This document shows, piece after piece, positions 26,582 through 40,464 of a DNA stretch of 56,031 nucleotides. Position 1 is the stretch's first letter, and every line of letters begins with the position of its first letter. The position numbers and the translations under genes were made by a program. Where the stretch lies: positions 1 through 56,031 of the forward strand of contig CALBEY010000019.1 in the NCBI GenBank assembly GCA_937888805.1. The letters run 5' to 3'. Origin of the DNA: an uncultured Burkholderiaceae bacterium (GTDB taxonomy: Bacteria; Pseudomonadota; Gammaproteobacteria; Burkholderiales; Burkholderiaceae_B). A model generated the notes under the pieces. That model saw only the letters and a list, made by a program, of their open reading frames with translations. It was not told the DNA's origin and ran no database searches.

Positions 26582-28193
26582 AACGGTGTCCGGATCCGAA
26601 CCGGGGTCACCGCTCACCACCGACCGCGCTGCTCTTTTAAATCAAATCGACCAACACGATCAGTACGACTTGGCCATCATAGGTGGTGGTGCCACAGGGC
26701 TGGGCGTGGCGCTTGATGCCGCCAATCGCGGCTTCAAGGTGTTACTGGTTGAGGCTGAAGACTTTGCCAAAGGCACCTCATCGCGCTCAACCAAACTCTT
26801 GCACGGCGGGGTGCGCTACTTGGCACAAGGCGATGTCCCATTGGTGCGTGAAGCCTTGCACGAGCGCAGTGCGGTGATGCACAACGCCCCTCATTTGGCA
26901 CAACCACTGGCCTTTCTCATGCCCTGCTACCGAGCCTGGCAGGTCCCCTTTTATTGGACTGGCCTTAAACTCTATGATGCCTTATCGGGCAAGCATGGCT
27001 TGGGCCCGACCCAAGTACTGAGCTCAGCGCAAACCCAACAACAACTGCCCAATGTGTGGCGAACTGGTCTAAAGGGTGCGGTGAAATATTGGGATGGCCA
27101 GTTTGATGACGCCCGCTTGGCGCTTGCCATCGCCCGCACGGCAGCGACCAAAGGTGCGCACTTAATCAATCATTGCCGCGTAACCGAGATTCACCATGAA
27201 AGTGGGCGTGCCAGCGGACTGGTTCTGAAAGACGCCGAAACTGGTCGCGAATTGACCATCAAAACCCACTGCTTGGTCAACGCCACGGGCGTCTGGGTCG
27301 ATCAAATTCGTGCTGACGATGATGCCGCGAGTCAGCGACGGACCGAGCCCATGGTCGCGCCTAGCCAAGGGCTGCACGTGGTGGTTGATCGTGCATTCAT
27401 GCCTGGCGATGTCGCTCTAATTGTCCCTAAAACCAGTGACGGCCGTGTGTTGTTTGCCGTGCCGTGGTTGGGCAAAGTCATCTTGGGTACCACTGACACC
27501 CCGCGCCCTACACCAGACCTAGAACCCAAGCCATTTAAAGAAGAACTTGACTTCATCTTGCATGAAGCCGCTCGCCACTTGCAACGCGCGCCCGGTCATC
27601 AAGATATTCGAAGCCTATGGGTGGGCTTAAGACCCTTGGTCAAACCCGCTGACAGCCATCACCACAGCCAAGCCACCAAACGCATCAGCCGCGAGCACAC
27701 GATCGTGACCAGCGCCAGCGGCATGGTGACCGTGACGGGTGGCAAGTGGACAACCTACCGCGTCATGGCGCACGACACACTGGCGCATTGCTTCAAAGAG
27801 GGTTTGCTGGCTAAAAAAGGCATGGATCAGACTGCCGAGCTTTTACTGGTTGGGGCCCAAACGCAAGGCCCCGTGACCCACAAAATGTCCGACGCACCGG
27901 GCTTGGCGCAATATGGTGATGAGCAATCGCATGTTCAATCCATGACCGGTGCGCGTCACATGCTCGCTGCAGGCTTGAGCGAGGCGATGGTGCGTTTTGC
28001 GGCGCGATATGAATATGCCCGTACTGTTGAGGATGTGTTGGCCAGACGCCACCGGTTGCTGTTCTTAGATGCCGCTGCCGCACAACGATTAGCCCCTGTC
28101 GTGGGGGAAATTTTGCAGTCTGAAACGGGGCAAGATCCGCAAACCGAAGCCTTTGTGACATTGGCCCAACAATATCAAACCTTACCCGTTTAA
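26574..28193 (+). CDS. glpD: Aerobic glycerol-3-phosphate dehydrogenase
   Basis: This 539-residue flavoprotein has the FAD dinucleotide motif GGGATG at residues 37-42, the [17 protein letters not shown] signature shortly after, and [15 protein letters not shown] in the C-terminal FAD region. It oxidises glycerol-3-phosphate to dihydroxyacetone phosphate and feeds electrons to quinone at the inner membrane. Its ATG lies inside the end of glpK with GAGGG as ribosome site. It is convergent with serS, separated by two bases and no visible terminator. Confidence 0.96.
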   Translation: MVETVSGSEPGSPLTTDRAALLNQIDQHDQYDLAIIGGGATGLGVALDAANRGFKVLLVEAEDFAKGTSSRSTKLLHGGVRYLAQGDVPLVREALHERSAVMHNAPHLAQPLAFLMPCYRAWQVPFYWTGLKLYDALSGKHGLGPTQVLSSAQTQQQLPNVWRTGLKGAVKYWDGQFDDARLALAIARTAATKGAHLINHCRVTEIHHESGRASGLVLKDAETGRELTIKTHCLVNATGVWVDQIRADDDAASQRRTEPMVAPSQGLHVVVDRAFMPGDVALIVPKTSDGRVLFAVPWLGKVILGTTDTPRPTPDLEPKPFKEELDFILHEAARHLQRAPGHQDIRSLWVGLRPLVKPADSHHHSQATKRISREHTIVTSASGMVTVTGGKWTTYRVMAHDTLAHCFKEGLLAKKGMDQTAELLLVGAQTQGPVTHKMSDAPGLAQYGDEQSHVQSMTGARHMLAAGLSEAMVRFAARYEYARTVEDVLARRHRLLFLDAAAAQRLAPVVGEILQSETGQDPQTEAFVTLAQQYQTLPV

Positions 28194-28195
28194 GA

Positions 28196-29575
<1,380 letters not shown>

Positions 29576-29625
29576 CTGATCACGCCCATCTAAAAGACAT
29601 CGGCAACCCCACAAACCCACGAATT

Positions 29626-29658
29626 AAAAATGGCGCCACAAGTCGCCTTTGACTTGTG
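29626..29658 (-). terminator. Probable terminator after cydB
   Basis: On the minus strand CACAAGTC, a six-base loop and GACTTGTG form a perfect eight-base-pair stem (29637-29658). After a GCGCCA spacer comes TTTTTAATT (to 29626). The spacer between stem and T-run makes it weaker than a textbook terminator, but it lies right after the cydB stop codon and before serS. Confidence 0.55.
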
Positions 29659-29671
29659 TCTATTGGGTGTT

Positions 29672-30676
29672 TCAGCTGTGATAGCCACCTGAGGCGCCAA
29701 CCTTGCCTCGAAAGACCCAATAGGCGTAACCGGTGTAGGTCAAGATAATGGGAATCAAGAAAACAGCGCCAACCAAAACGAAACGCAGTGATTCGTCAGG
29801 CGCAGCGGCATCCCACAGCGTGACCGAGGACGGCACGATGTAAGGGAAGAAGCTGATCAGCAAACCGATGTAAGACAAGACAAAGAGGCCTACTGTTGAG
29901 AGGTAAGCTTGCTTGCCTTCGCCTTTTCTTAAGCCTTGAAACAGCGACCACGCACATATCAAAACCAACAATGGCACGATAGCCACATAAGTGACATCCG
30001 GCCAGGCGAACCACTTCTGGGCAAAGTGTTCATGCAGGGTCGGCGTCCAAATGCTCACCACCGCAATCAGAATCAAAGTACCAATGGCCGATATCCGTGC
30101 AAATCTCAGGGCCTTGCGATGCACCTCACCCTCGGCTTTGAGCACCAACCACGTTGCCCCCAGCAAGGCATAACCCACCAGCAGTGCCAAACCTGTCATG
30201 AGCGCAAAAGGCGAAAGCCAAGCATCCCAGTCGCCCGCGAATGCGCGCCCATCAACCGGGATACCTTGCACCAAACCCCCGAGCACCATACCTTGGGCGA
30301 ATGTGGCCACGATTGAGCCTCCCGCAAAGGCAATGTCCCACGGGTTATTTTTGCCTTTGTACTTCCAGCGGAACTCAAAGGCCACGCCCCTAAAAATCAA
30401 TGCCAACAACATCACCATAATAGGGATGTAGAGGGCCGGCATGATGATCGAATAAGCCAGCGGAAAGACCCCGAACAATCCCGCACCACCCAGTATCAAC
30501 CAAGTCTCGTTACCATCCCAGAGCGGCGCCACAGCATTCATCATTTGGTCACGGTTGTCTTTGCCTTTGACAAAGGGAAACAAAATACCAACGCCCAAAT
30601 CGAAGCCATCAAGAACCACGTAAGCCAAAACCGCAAAGGCGATCAAACCGGCCCAAATCAGCGCGTAATCAATCAT
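29672..30676 (-). CDS. cydB: Cytochrome bd-type quinol oxidase subunit II
   Basis: The start MIDYALIWAGLIAFAVLAYV gives a 334-residue membrane protein with eight or so transmembrane helices and the family signatures LDGFDLGVGILFPFV and PLWDGNETWLILGG. CydB pairs with CydA to oxidise quinol and reduce oxygen to water at the inner membrane. The ATG at 30676 overlaps the cydA stop by eight bases; a frame extending to 30724 would start inside cydA and add a non-hydrophobic leader, so it was rejected. No small CydX or DUF2474-type reading frame is seen between its stop and serS. Confidence 0.95.
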   Translation of the reverse strand: MIDYALIWAGLIAFAVLAYVVLDGFDLGVGILFPFVKGKDNRDQMMNAVAPLWDGNETWLILGGAGLFGVFPLAYSIIMPALYIPIMVMLLALIFRGVAFEFRWKYKGKNNPWDIAFAGGSIVATFAQGMVLGGLVQGIPVDGRAFAGDWDAWLSPFALMTGLALLVGYALLGATWLVLKAEGEVHRKALRFARISAIGTLILIAVVSIWTPTLHEHFAQKWFAWPDVTYVAIVPLLVLICAWSLFQGLRKGEGKQAYLSTVGLFVLSYIGLLISFFPYIVPSSVTLWDAAAPDESLRFVLVGAVFLIPIILTYTGYAYWVFRGKVGASGGYHS

Positions 30677-32114
30677 CACCACCACCTTGAGTTGCCGCTG
30701 GCTTTGCCAGTGATGGCGGCACAAAACCGCCAGAACGGGTTGGCTGCTCGAAAGTCATCACTGGCTCAGCGAGTGATGGTGCTTGGCGTATTTGACGCAG
30801 GATGTAAACAAGACCGGCGCCAAACAACGAGCAATAAACGATAACAAACGCAATAAACGAGGTGGCAACCGCCGCTGTTGAGATCGGCGAAACCGAATCA
30901 GCGGTTCGTAACAAACCGTAAACAGTGAACGGTTGACGACCAACCTCGGTCACGATCCAGCCTGAAATCACGGCCACAAAACCAGAAGGCGCCATCAAAA
31001 CACAGACTTTATGAAAAAAAGAGGTCTCATAAAGCCGTCTGCGCTTGCGCAAAATCAAACCCCAGATACCGACAATCAACATCAGCATACCGATACCGAC
31101 CATCACTCGGAATGCAAAAAAAGGTGGTGCCATCGGTGGCCAATCCTCTCGCGGAAAAGCGTTGTACCCTTTAAGCCCGGTGTCCAAATCATGATGCAAG
31201 ATCAAACTACCCAAGTATGGGATCTCAACCTTGTAATCCATACGACCTTCTTCTTGGTTGGGAATGCCAAACACCACCAAGCCCGCTGGCGTTTCGTTTT
31301 CGAAGTGGCCTTCCATGGCCGCAATCTTCAAGGGCTGATACTTCAAGGTGTTTAAGCCCTGAGAGTCGCCAACAAAGATTTGTATGGGTGTCACAATGAC
31401 GGCCATCCACATGGCGGTAGAAAACATCTTTTTGATGGCGTCAACGTTGATGTTTTTCTTGGCATCTGCACCCATGTGCCGCAGCTTTAACAAGTGATAC
31501 GCGGCCACACCGCCCACCACAAACGCGGTGGTCAGGTAGGCGGCCAACACCATGTGAGCGAATCGGTGCGGGAAAGATGGGTTAAAGATGACCTTAAACC
31601 AATCGACGGGTACGAATTGGCCCACATCGTTGATTGCAAATCCGTCAGGGGTCTGCATCCAACTATTAACCGCCAAAATCCAAAATGTCGACAGAAAAGT
31701 ACCAAATGCCACCATGCCCGTGGCAAATAAGTGCAGTTTTTCGCCGACTCGCTCTCGACCAAACAGCATGACACCCAAAAATCCGGCCTCTAAAAAGAAC
31801 GCTGTCAATACTTCGTACGCAATGATCGGCCCCAAAATCGGCCCAACTTTATCGGCGTACACACTCCAATTGGTACCAAATTGGTAACTCAACACAATGC
31901 CGGAAACAACACCCATCGCAAACGAAAGCGTGAATATTTTTTTCCAGTAGTTGAATAAATCGAGGTAAACCGTTTTGCGCGTGAAGTAATGCATGGCATT
32001 GAGCGCAAACAAGTACGTGGCCAGTCCGATCGTGAATGCAGGGAAAATAACGTGAAACACGACGGTAAAGGCGAACTGCATTCTCGCAATGTTAAGGGCG
32101 TCAAACCATTCCAT
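30669..32114 (-). CDS. cydA: Cytochrome bd-type quinol oxidase subunit I
   Basis: This about 481-residue protein carries heme ligand His21 in FAFTVVFHVIFPAF, the quinol-site loop beginning GDSQGLNTLKYQPLKIAAME, and WIVTEVGRQPF near the later heme ligands. The Q-loop is short, as in cyanide-insensitive (CioA-like) oxidases, while E. coli CydA is longer. It supports respiration at low oxygen and under respiratory inhibitors. I prefer ATG at 32114, giving MEWFDALNIAR, with AAAGGA about eleven bases upstream; an ATG at 32126 would sit on top of that site. No ANR/FNR box was seen upstream. Confidence 0.95.
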   Translation of the reverse strand: MEWFDALNIARMQFAFTVVFHVIFPAFTIGLATYLFALNAMHYFTRKTVYLDLFNYWKKIFTLSFAMGVVSGIVLSYQFGTNWSVYADKVGPILGPIIAYEVLTAFFLEAGFLGVMLFGRERVGEKLHLFATGMVAFGTFLSTFWILAVNSWMQTPDGFAINDVGQFVPVDWFKVIFNPSFPHRFAHMVLAAYLTTAFVVGGVAAYHLLKLRHMGADAKKNINVDAIKKMFSTAMWMAVIVTPIQIFVGDSQGLNTLKYQPLKIAAMEGHFENETPAGLVVFGIPNQEEGRMDYKVEIPYLGSLILHHDLDTGLKGYNAFPREDWPPMAPPFFAFRVMVGIGMLMLIVGIWGLILRKRRRLYETSFFHKVCVLMAPSGFVAVISGWIVTEVGRQPFTVYGLLRTADSVSPISTAAVATSFIAFVIVYCSLFGAGLVYILRQIRQAPSLAEPVMTFEQPTRSGGFVPPSLAKPAATQGGGDD

Positions 32115-32192
32115 ACCAATGACCATCCTTTGACTTATGTGAAACGATTAAAACATGCCATGGTGCAAATCGTGCAACAAACCCACAGCGAT

Positions 32193-33515
32193 TCAGTCGT
32201 CTTTGGTTTTTTTTGGATCAGCCTCGCCATCCCACTGCCTAAGCTGTGCCAGCTTTTGTGCAATCTTGGTTTCCAGGCCACGATCCGTCGGCGTGTACCA
32301 ACCCGGGGCAGCCATGTCATCGGGTAAATAGCGCTGCCCCGCTGCGTAGCCATTGGGTTCGTTGTGAGCGTAGCGATATGCTTGACCATGACCCATTTCT
32401 TTCATAAGGCGGGTAGGCGCATTGCGCAAATGCGCGGGCACATCACGCGAGCGGTCTTGACTGACAAAGGCTCGGGCTTGGTTATACGCTTGGTAACCCG
32501 CATTGCTTTTTGGGGCCACAGCCAAGTAAATAGTGGCTTGGGCAAGCGCTAAGTCGCCTTCGGGCGAACCCAATCGTTCATAGGCATCAGCGGCGTCATG
32601 AACCAGCGCAATCGCCCGAGGATCTGCCAAGCCGATGTCTTCCCAAGCCATACGGATCAAGCGTCGCGCCAAATATCGACCATCAGCGCCACCATCCAAC
32701 ATCCTAACCAACCAGTAAAGCGAAGCGTCAGGGTCTGAACCACGAACGGATTTGTGTAGAGCCGAAATTTGGTCGTAAAAAAAGTCGCCACCTTTGTCAA
32801 ACCCTTTGCGTGTCTGACTTAACGCCGTGGTGACGAAGACCTCATCAATTTCGTTAAGCGACTGCGCTTGCGCAGCCTGACACAAAATTTCCAGTTGGTT
32901 CAGTAGGCGCCTAGCATCGCCATCAGCCGTAAAGACCAGTTGCTTGGTTGCTTCAGGGGTCAGTGTCACGCCCTGCCCCTCGGCGGTAACCGTGCGTGAC
33001 AAAAGGGCGTCTAAATCCTGCTCATCAATGGCTTTGAGCACATGCACTTGGGCGCGTGACAGTAGCGCCCGGTTCACCTCAAACGATGGGTTTTCGGTGG
33101 TAGCCCCGACAAAAACGACCAGCCCAGACTCAACAAACGGCAGCAGTGCATCTTGTTGTGACTTGTTAAACCGATGAATCTCATCGACAAACAAGACGGT
33201 TTGCTGGCCGGTTTGATTCAGGGTCTGTTGTGCTGTTTCCATGGCCGCACGAATGTCTTTAACGCCCGCAAAGACCGCTGAAATGGAAATAAAAGCGCAA
33301 TCAAAGGCATTGGCCATCAAACGCGCCAAGGTAGTTTTACCCACGCCGGGCGGTCCCCAGAGAATCATCGAGTGAGGTTGACCCGCTTCAAAAGCAAGCC
33401 TTAAGGGTTTGCCTACGCCTAGCAAGTGACGCTGACCGACTACCTCATCGATATGGGCCGGTCGCATGCGTTCGGCCAGTGGTGCCTTGGGGTCGCGCGC
33501 AAACAAGTCGGTCAT
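32193..33515 (-). CDS. rarA: RarA (MgsA) replication-associated recombination ATPase
   Basis: This 440-residue AAA+ protein has Walker A GPPGVGKT at residues 54-61, Walker [20 protein letters not shown] near 110, and the MgsA C-terminal tetramerisation region with [15 protein letters not shown] and GYQAYNQA. It acts at stalled or blocked replication forks, with single-strand binding protein. It lies five bases after lolA in the conserved ftsK-lolA-rarA order. Confidence 0.97.
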   Translation of the reverse strand: MTDLFARDPKAPLAERMRPAHIDEVVGQRHLLGVGKPLRLAFEAGQPHSMILWGPPGVGKTTLARLMANAFDCAFISISAVFAGVKDIRAAMETAQQTLNQTGQQTVLFVDEIHRFNKSQQDALLPFVESGLVVFVGATTENPSFEVNRALLSRAQVHVLKAIDEQDLDALLSRTVTAEGQGVTLTPEATKQLVFTADGDARRLLNQLEILCQAAQAQSLNEIDEVFVTTALSQTRKGFDKGGDFFYDQISALHKSVRGSDPDASLYWLVRMLDGGADGRYLARRLIRMAWEDIGLADPRAIALVHDAADAYERLGSPEGDLALAQATIYLAVAPKSNAGYQAYNQARAFVSQDRSRDVPAHLRNAPTRLMKEMGHGQAYRYAHNEPNGYAAGQRYLPDDMAAPGWYTPTDRGLETKIAQKLAQLRQWDGEADPKKTKDD

Positions 33516-33520
33516 GACGG

Positions 33521-34144
33521 CTAATCCAGCCTGATCACGTCAGTGTTGGGTAGGGCTTTAAACTGAAAAGTGTCTGGGGGAAAAGAGGACTGGGCTCGAA
33601 TATTGGATAAATCGATCTGCGTGATTTGACCAAAGCCATCAAGCAATAAAAGCCGCGCAGGATTGCCTGCTCGCATGCCAATGTCCAACTGGTTTAAGCC
33701 TGAATCGGGTTGACGCGGCACCGCTCGAAACCATGACAGGCCGTCTTGATCTGGCAATGGGCTGATTTCAAAGGCTTGATTCATGTCGCCCGTGCCAAAC
33801 AGGATTGCCGCTGGTGAGCCACCCATCGCGGCACCCGCTGCTCGAACGCTCACTTGGCTCAAGTCCGGATCGTACTGATAAACATTGACACCGTCTGATA
33901 GCACCAGCTGGGCGTAGGGCTCACGGATATCCCAGCGAAATAACCCTGGCCGCGCAAAGGCAAAGTCACCAGTCTGCGCCAAGTTGGTTTCGCCCTGTGG
34001 GCCAACGGTGTATTGACTGAACTGCCCTTTGGCTGCCGACACCGTTTGCACGAACTGATCAAACGCTTGTTGCGCGGGGTTAGCCATCACCGCGCTCGCG
34101 ATAAAGCAAGTTGCCAATAAAGAGAACGGGCGCCATCGAATCAT
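33521..34144 (-). CDS. lolA: LolA periplasmic lipoprotein carrier
   Basis: The start at 34144 gives a 207-residue protein with signal peptide MIRWRPFSLLATCFIASAVM followed by ANPAQQAF. The mature part has the LolA pattern: TGDFAFARPGLFRWDIREPY, LVLSDGVNVYQYDPDLSQVS, and the repeated beta strands of its half-barrel. It shuttles outer-membrane lipoproteins (TssJ here would be one client) from LolCDE to LolB. The start is one base after the ftsK stop, and its GAGGAGAA ribosome site lies inside the end of ftsK. Confidence 0.95.
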   Translation of the reverse strand: MIRWRPFSLLATCFIASAVMANPAQQAFDQFVQTVSAAKGQFSQYTVGPQGETNLAQTGDFAFARPGLFRWDIREPYAQLVLSDGVNVYQYDPDLSQVSVRAAGAAMGGSPAAILFGTGDMNQAFEISPLPDQDGLSWFRAVPRQPDSGLNQLDIGMRAGNPARLLLLDGFGQITQIDLSNIRAQSSFPPDTFQFKALPNTDVIRLD

Positions 34145-34145
34145 C

Positions 34146-36533
34146 CTAATTCTCCTCGGCTGGACCAGCCGGGGCCAAGATCTCTCGGTTCCCGTTTGAT
34201 TGCATGGCAGACACCACACCGGAATGCTCCATTTGCTCAAGCAACCGAGCTGCTCTGTTGTAGCCAATGCGCAAATGCCGCTGGACCAATGAAATCGACG
34301 CCCGTCGATTCTTAAGCACAATCGCCACCGCCTGATCGTACAAGGGGTCTGACTCCGCATCCGCAAAACCAGTCACATTGTTGATGCCATCGCCGGTTTC
34401 ACCCTGCACGCCACCTTCAAGCAAACCGTCAATGTAGTCTGGCTCGCCTTGCGACTTTAGCGAATCCACCACACGATGCACCTCCTCGTCAGAGACGAAG
34501 GCACCGTGAACGCGAATGGGTAATCCGGTGCCTGATGGCATGTAGAGCATGTCACCTTGCCCCAAGAGCGTTTCTGCACCCATTTGGTCAAGGATGGTGC
34601 GCGAATCAATTCGCGAAGACACTTGAAACGCTATCCGAGTCGGAATGTTGGCCTTGATCAAGCCCGTGATCACGTCAACACTGGGACGTTGTGTCGCCAA
34701 AACCAAATGAATACCCGCGGCCCTGGCTTTTTGCGCCAAGCGGGCAATCAATTCCTCGATCTTCTTACCGACCACCATCATCAGGTCAGCCAACTCATCG
34801 ATCACCACCACAATGGTGGGCATCTCTTTGAGTGGTTCAGGGGCGTCTGGGGTCAATGAAAACGGGTTAGGAATCAGCTCCTCGCGCTTGGCAGCATCTC
34901 GAATTTTGGTGTTGTACCCAGCCAAATTACGCACACCCATTTTGCTCATGAGGCGGTAACGCTTTTCCATCTCAGCGACACACCAATTCAAAGCATTGGC
35001 CGCGTGGCGCATGTCGGTGACGACCGGTGCCAGCAGGTGCGGGATACCCTCGTAGACGCTCATTTCTAGCATCTTGGGGTCAATCAAGATTAGCCTCGTT
35101 TGAGAGGCGTCAGCTTTGTAGAGCAAAGACAGGATCATGGCGTTGATCCCGACGGACTTGCCCGAACCGGTGGTGCCAGCCACCAACAGGTGAGGCATTT
35201 TGGCCAGGTCAGCCACCACTGGATTACCCGCGATGTCTTTGCCAAGCGCCATCGTGACCAAAGACGGGCTGGCGTGATAGGTCTGAGAACCCAAGATTTC
35301 AGACAGCTTCACCATCTGACGCTTGGGGTTGGGCAACTCCAAACCCATCAAATTCTTACCCGGGATGGTCTCAACCACGCGAATACTGACCAAACTTAAG
35401 GCGCGCGCTAAGTCTTTGGCCAAGTTCACAATCTGACTGCCTTTCACCCCAGTGGCCGGTTCAATTTCGTAACGCGTGATGACTGGACCCGCTTGGGCGG
35501 CGACCACCATGACTTGAACCCCAAAATCTGACAGCTTTTTTTCAATCAAACGCGAGGTGAACTCAATGGTCTCAGGCGACACCGTCACGATCATGTCGGC
35601 CGGCGCATCCAATAAGCTGAGCTCAGGCAAACGCTTGTCGCCAGCCTCTTGAAACAAAGTTTGTTGCTTTTCTTTGAAAGCCCGTTCTGATTTTTGTACC
35701 GTGGCCACTGCCGGCTCAATACGCACGGGTTGCTCATGCACAATTTGATCATGGCGAGCATCGACATGCTCATGGCGCTGAGCTTGCGCGACTTCGCCCA
35801 AACGGCGGTCTTGGCGAGCTCGGTAGGCATCACGGATCCGGATCACCCCACGCTCTAACCAAGTGCCGACCGTTTCACAAACGCTTAACCATGAAAATCC
35901 AAAAAACAAGCTCAGACCCGTCACAATCAGCGCCATCAAAATTAAGGTGGCACCAGTAAAGCCCACGGCCTGTGACAACACCGTTGACCAGGCATAACCA
36001 ATCACACCGCCAGCGCCGCTCGATGCCGCAGACTGGCCAGGCAGTTCAGTGCCCCATGAGGCCAAGCGCAATGACTCTAAGCCCACGGCACCTGCAAGCA
36101 GCAGGAAGAATCCCAGGCCTTGCTCCCACCGCACCCTTTCCAAACCCTCAGCGGGTGCGTCCCGAGACACGTGACGCATCAATCGACGCCAACCCGCGCG
36201 GACTCGGTTGAGCAGACCAATGACCAACAACCACGCCGAAAAACCAAACAAGTAAAGCAATATGTCGGCCGTGTAAGCGCCCAAAATACCGCCCTTGTTG
36301 CTTAACACGGCGGCGCTTGCTGAGTGCGACCAAGCCGGATCACTGGGCGCCCAAGTCGCCAACACCAAGGACAGCCAGGCAGCCAGCAACGCAAACAGCA
36401 CCCACCGAGCTTCGCGCAGAAAACTGAGCAATTTCAGCTGTAAAGGTGAGGGTCCGTTGCGCATATTGCGCGATGCACGCGAGGTGCGCGGCGTGGGTGT
36501 GGGGTCGACATTAGCTTTTGACATGGAGATCAT
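34146..36533 (-). CDS. ftsK: FtsK/SpoIIIE DNA translocase
   Basis: This about 795-residue protein has four N-terminal transmembrane helices (about residues 40-230), a rather short charged linker (about 230-310), an alpha/beta motor with Walker [13 protein letters not shown] and a Walker [14 protein letters not shown], and a C-terminal winged-helix gamma domain ([20 protein letters not shown]) that reads KOPS sites. It pumps chromosomes through the division septum and activates XerCD at dif. Start choice is uncertain: ATG at 36533 or 36524, neither with a good ribosome site, and the first lies within a TATAAT-like sequence shared with the divergent trxB promoter. Confidence 0.96.
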   Translation of the reverse strand: MISMSKANVDPTPTPRTSRASRNMRNGPSPLQLKLLSFLREARWVLFALLAAWLSLVLATWAPSDPAWSHSASAAVLSNKGGILGAYTADILLYLFGFSAWLLVIGLLNRVRAGWRRLMRHVSRDAPAEGLERVRWEQGLGFFLLLAGAVGLESLRLASWGTELPGQSAASSGAGGVIGYAWSTVLSQAVGFTGATLILMALIVTGLSLFFGFSWLSVCETVGTWLERGVIRIRDAYRARQDRRLGEVAQAQRHEHVDARHDQIVHEQPVRIEPAVATVQKSERAFKEKQQTLFQEAGDKRLPELSLLDAPADMIVTVSPETIEFTSRLIEKKLSDFGVQVMVVAAQAGPVITRYEIEPATGVKGSQIVNLAKDLARALSLVSIRVVETIPGKNLMGLELPNPKRQMVKLSEILGSQTYHASPSLVTMALGKDIAGNPVVADLAKMPHLLVAGTTGSGKSVGINAMILSLLYKADASQTRLILIDPKMLEMSVYEGIPHLLAPVVTDMRHAANALNWCVAEMEKRYRLMSKMGVRNLAGYNTKIRDAAKREELIPNPFSLTPDAPEPLKEMPTIVVVIDELADLMMVVGKKIEELIARLAQKARAAGIHLVLATQRPSVDVITGLIKANIPTRIAFQVSSRIDSRTILDQMGAETLLGQGDMLYMPSGTGLPIRVHGAFVSDEEVHRVVDSLKSQGEPDYIDGLLEGGVQGETGDGINNVTGFADAESDPLYDQAVAIVLKNRRASISLVQRHLRIGYNRAARLLEQMEHSGVVSAMQSNGNREILAPAGPAEEN

Positions 36534-36539
36534 TATAAT
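36534..36539 (+). promoter_or_regulatory. Likely -10 box of the trxB promoter
   Basis: TATAAT is a perfect -10 element 30 bases before the trxB ATG. At 17 bases upstream the -35 position reads TTAGCT, a poor match; a perfect TTGACA at 36518 is only ten bases away and cannot be the partner. ATTATAAT reads nearly the same on both strands, so it may also serve ftsK. Confidence 0.5.
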
Positions 36540-36556
36540 TTGGTAAGAACAAATAG

Positions 36557-38051
<1,495 letters not shown>

Positions 38052-38066
<15 letters not shown>

Positions 38067-40115
38067 CTCAGCGACCATCGCTAGCGTGTCTTGATCGGGA
38101 CGCGGGGTCGCAAGCGAGACCAGCACCATCACGGCGAAAGCCAACGGGATACCAAAGATACCAGCCGCGTTGGGTTGAATACCCCACCACAAATGAATCG
38201 GCTCGCTACGTGCAATACCGAACACCAGCTCGCGCAACCAGGGCTGCGTGATGGCCATGTAAAAAAACGTCATCCCAATACCGGCCAGCATCCCGAACGA
38301 GGCCCCCCACTTGTTGGTGCGCGACCAAAACACACCGAGCACCAGCGCGGGAAAGAAACTGGCAGCCGCAAAAGAGAATGCCGCTGTCACCATAAAAATA
38401 ATGTCGGCGGGCGTTTTGGTGGCGACCCAGGCAGCCGCAAACGCCACGAACAGTAAAAATACCTTTGAAACGATGACTTGCCGGTTGGAATTCATCTCTG
38501 GCGAAACAACGCGCACACTAGTGTCGTGGGACAACGCGTTAGAAATTGTGAGCAACAATCCATCGGCTGTTGAAAGGGCTGCAGCCATCGCACCAGCCGC
38601 AATCAAGCCAGACATGACGTATGGTAAGCCACCGATCTCGGGGCCCGCCAAAACCACCATGTCCGAGCCCATGTGGATCTCACTGAGCTGCACAATGCCA
38701 TCAGCGTTGATGTCCGTGATTTCAATCAAGGTCCGATCCAACGCGGACCAATCGTTGACCCAGGTTGGCAAGGCCGTGTAAGCCATACCAACCACCCCAT
38801 GGTAGATCTCGTTTTTTACCAAGACGGCTAAGGCTGGGGCGGTTAAGTACAGCACCAGAATAAAAAATAACGACCAAAACACCGATTTTCGCGCTGCGCT
38901 GACTGAAGGCGTTGTGAGCGATCGCATCAAAATATGCGGCAAGCCCGCTGTGCCCAACATCAAGCAAACCAACAGCGCCAAAAAGTTATTTTGCGCGGCT
39001 GACCGTCCTTGCTCAGTGTTAGCAACAAAAGGTTCCGTATGCGGCCTCACCGACTCGGCTCGACGCTTGTACTCATTTTTGAGTTGCGTCCAATCCACTC
39101 GCGCTTGTTCTTCAGACTCTGGGTACTGAGCGAGTTGACGCTCGAGTTGTCTGACTTCCAACATCGGCGTGTCAATCGCCCGCGCGCGCAACAGCCGATT
39201 GCGTAATGCTTCTTTTTCGGTTTGCCAGGATAAGGGCAAGGCGTCTACCCGCATCGCCATCAACTGTGCTTGAGATTGCCAGTAGGCCCGCACCACTTGC
39301 TCGGCCGGGTCTTCTGCGATGACCAGCTCACGCTCATGGATGGCTGAAAGCACCTCACCAGCGGCCACTTGGGGCACCGGTTTACCGGTTTGACTGATGG
39401 AGAGCCAAATAACGGGTAGCAAGTAAGCGATCACCAAGATGATGTATTGGCCCACTTGCGTCCAAGTCACTGCGCGCATCCCCCCCAAAAACGAGCAAAT
39501 TAGCATGCTACCGAGCGCAATAAAGACGCCAAGCTCAAAGGAAATGCCAGTCAAACGTGTGGTGATCAGGCCGACGCCATAAATTTGGGCCACCAAATAA
39601 CTAAAGGAGCAGGCTAAGGTACAAAGTACCGCAACCATTCGGGGTAAATGGCCACCGTAACGTGCGCCCAAAAAGTCTGGAATGGTGTAACGGCCAAATT
39701 TCCTGAGGTAAGGCGCAATCAGCAGAGCCAACAGAACATAGCCGCCGGTCCACCCCAAAATAAACGCCAAACCGTCATAGCCCGAAAGGTACAAGGTACC
39801 CGCCACGCCAATAAAAGAGGCAACCGACATCCAATCGGCTGCTGTGGCCATACCATTAAAGACAGCCGGCACACGGCGTCCTGCCACGTAGTACTCAACT
39901 GGGTCCGAGGTTCGGCAGTAAATACCAATGGCGGCATACAACAAAACGGTTGCCAGAAGAAAAACATAGCCAATCCACTCACGCGCCATGCCGGCGACTT
40001 CAAAGGCCGCCAAGAGACCAATCAGAACCAAAAAACCAAAGGCATATAAAACATAGCGGCGCACCAAACTGGCGTGCCACTGACGATCGTCAGCGCTAAG
40101 GTCGTGGTTAGTCAT
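38052..40115 (-). CDS. Sodium:solute symporter, large subunit (VC_2705-like)
   Basis: This 687-residue membrane protein belongs to the SSS family, with VEYYVAGRRVPAVFNGMATA, the RYTIPDFLGARYGG motif and GLIAAGAMAAALSTADGLLL. A soluble insertion of about 110 residues (255-365), rich in charged helices, splits the transmembrane part, as in the VC_2705-type subgroup related to acetate permease ActP. Residues 468-479, DINADGIVQLSE, match the EF-hand calcium loop pattern in a likely extracytoplasmic loop. The partner DUF4212 gene lies two bases upstream. Short organic acids are plausible substrates; the sequence does not prove it. Confidence 0.9.
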
Positions 40116-40117
40116 GA

Positions 40118-40405
40118 CTAAGGTGGGTCATTGGCTGCCTCTTGCGTGGCCAATGATTGAGACTCTTGTTGGTCACGGCGGTCCATGATGGCCGCGTAAA
40201 TGCCAATTAAAACCAAGTAAATCAGCGGCACCCCAAAGGCGGCCAAGGCCATGGATAGCGGCCAACCAAACACTGTCCAATCATTGGGCAGCGCTGGAAG
40301 GGCCATCGGCATGAGGCTCACCAGCAACCAAACCATCAAAGTTATCGCGACCAGTAACAAGTTACGCGGCCAATAATCTTTCAACGGTAATGGTTGATTG
40401 CGCAT
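40118..40405 (-). CDS. DUF4212 small symporter partner
   Basis: This 95-residue protein starts MRNQPLPLKDYWPRNLLLVA and has two transmembrane helices (about residues 15-34 and 46-70), with LVLIGIYAAIMDRRDQQ after the second. That is the DUF4212 layout; the family is described as the small subunit of sodium/solute symporters. It lies two bases before the large-subunit gene in the same direction. The start at 40405 was chosen because it gives the family N-terminus. Confidence 0.9.
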   Translation of the reverse strand: MRNQPLPLKDYWPRNLLLVAITLMVWLLVSLMPMALPALPNDWTVFGWPLSMALAAFGVPLIYLVLIGIYAAIMDRRDQQESQSLATQEAANDPP

Positions 40406-40464
40406 TGGGCTAAGCCTGACCAAATTCGGCAGTAAGTGACGACCAGCGCCATCCAAAGAATAAA

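Noticed and set aside
36518..36539. TTGACA and TATAAT as a perfect trxB promoter pair
   Set aside because: They are only ten bases apart, which cannot serve sigma-70; only the -10 box was kept.
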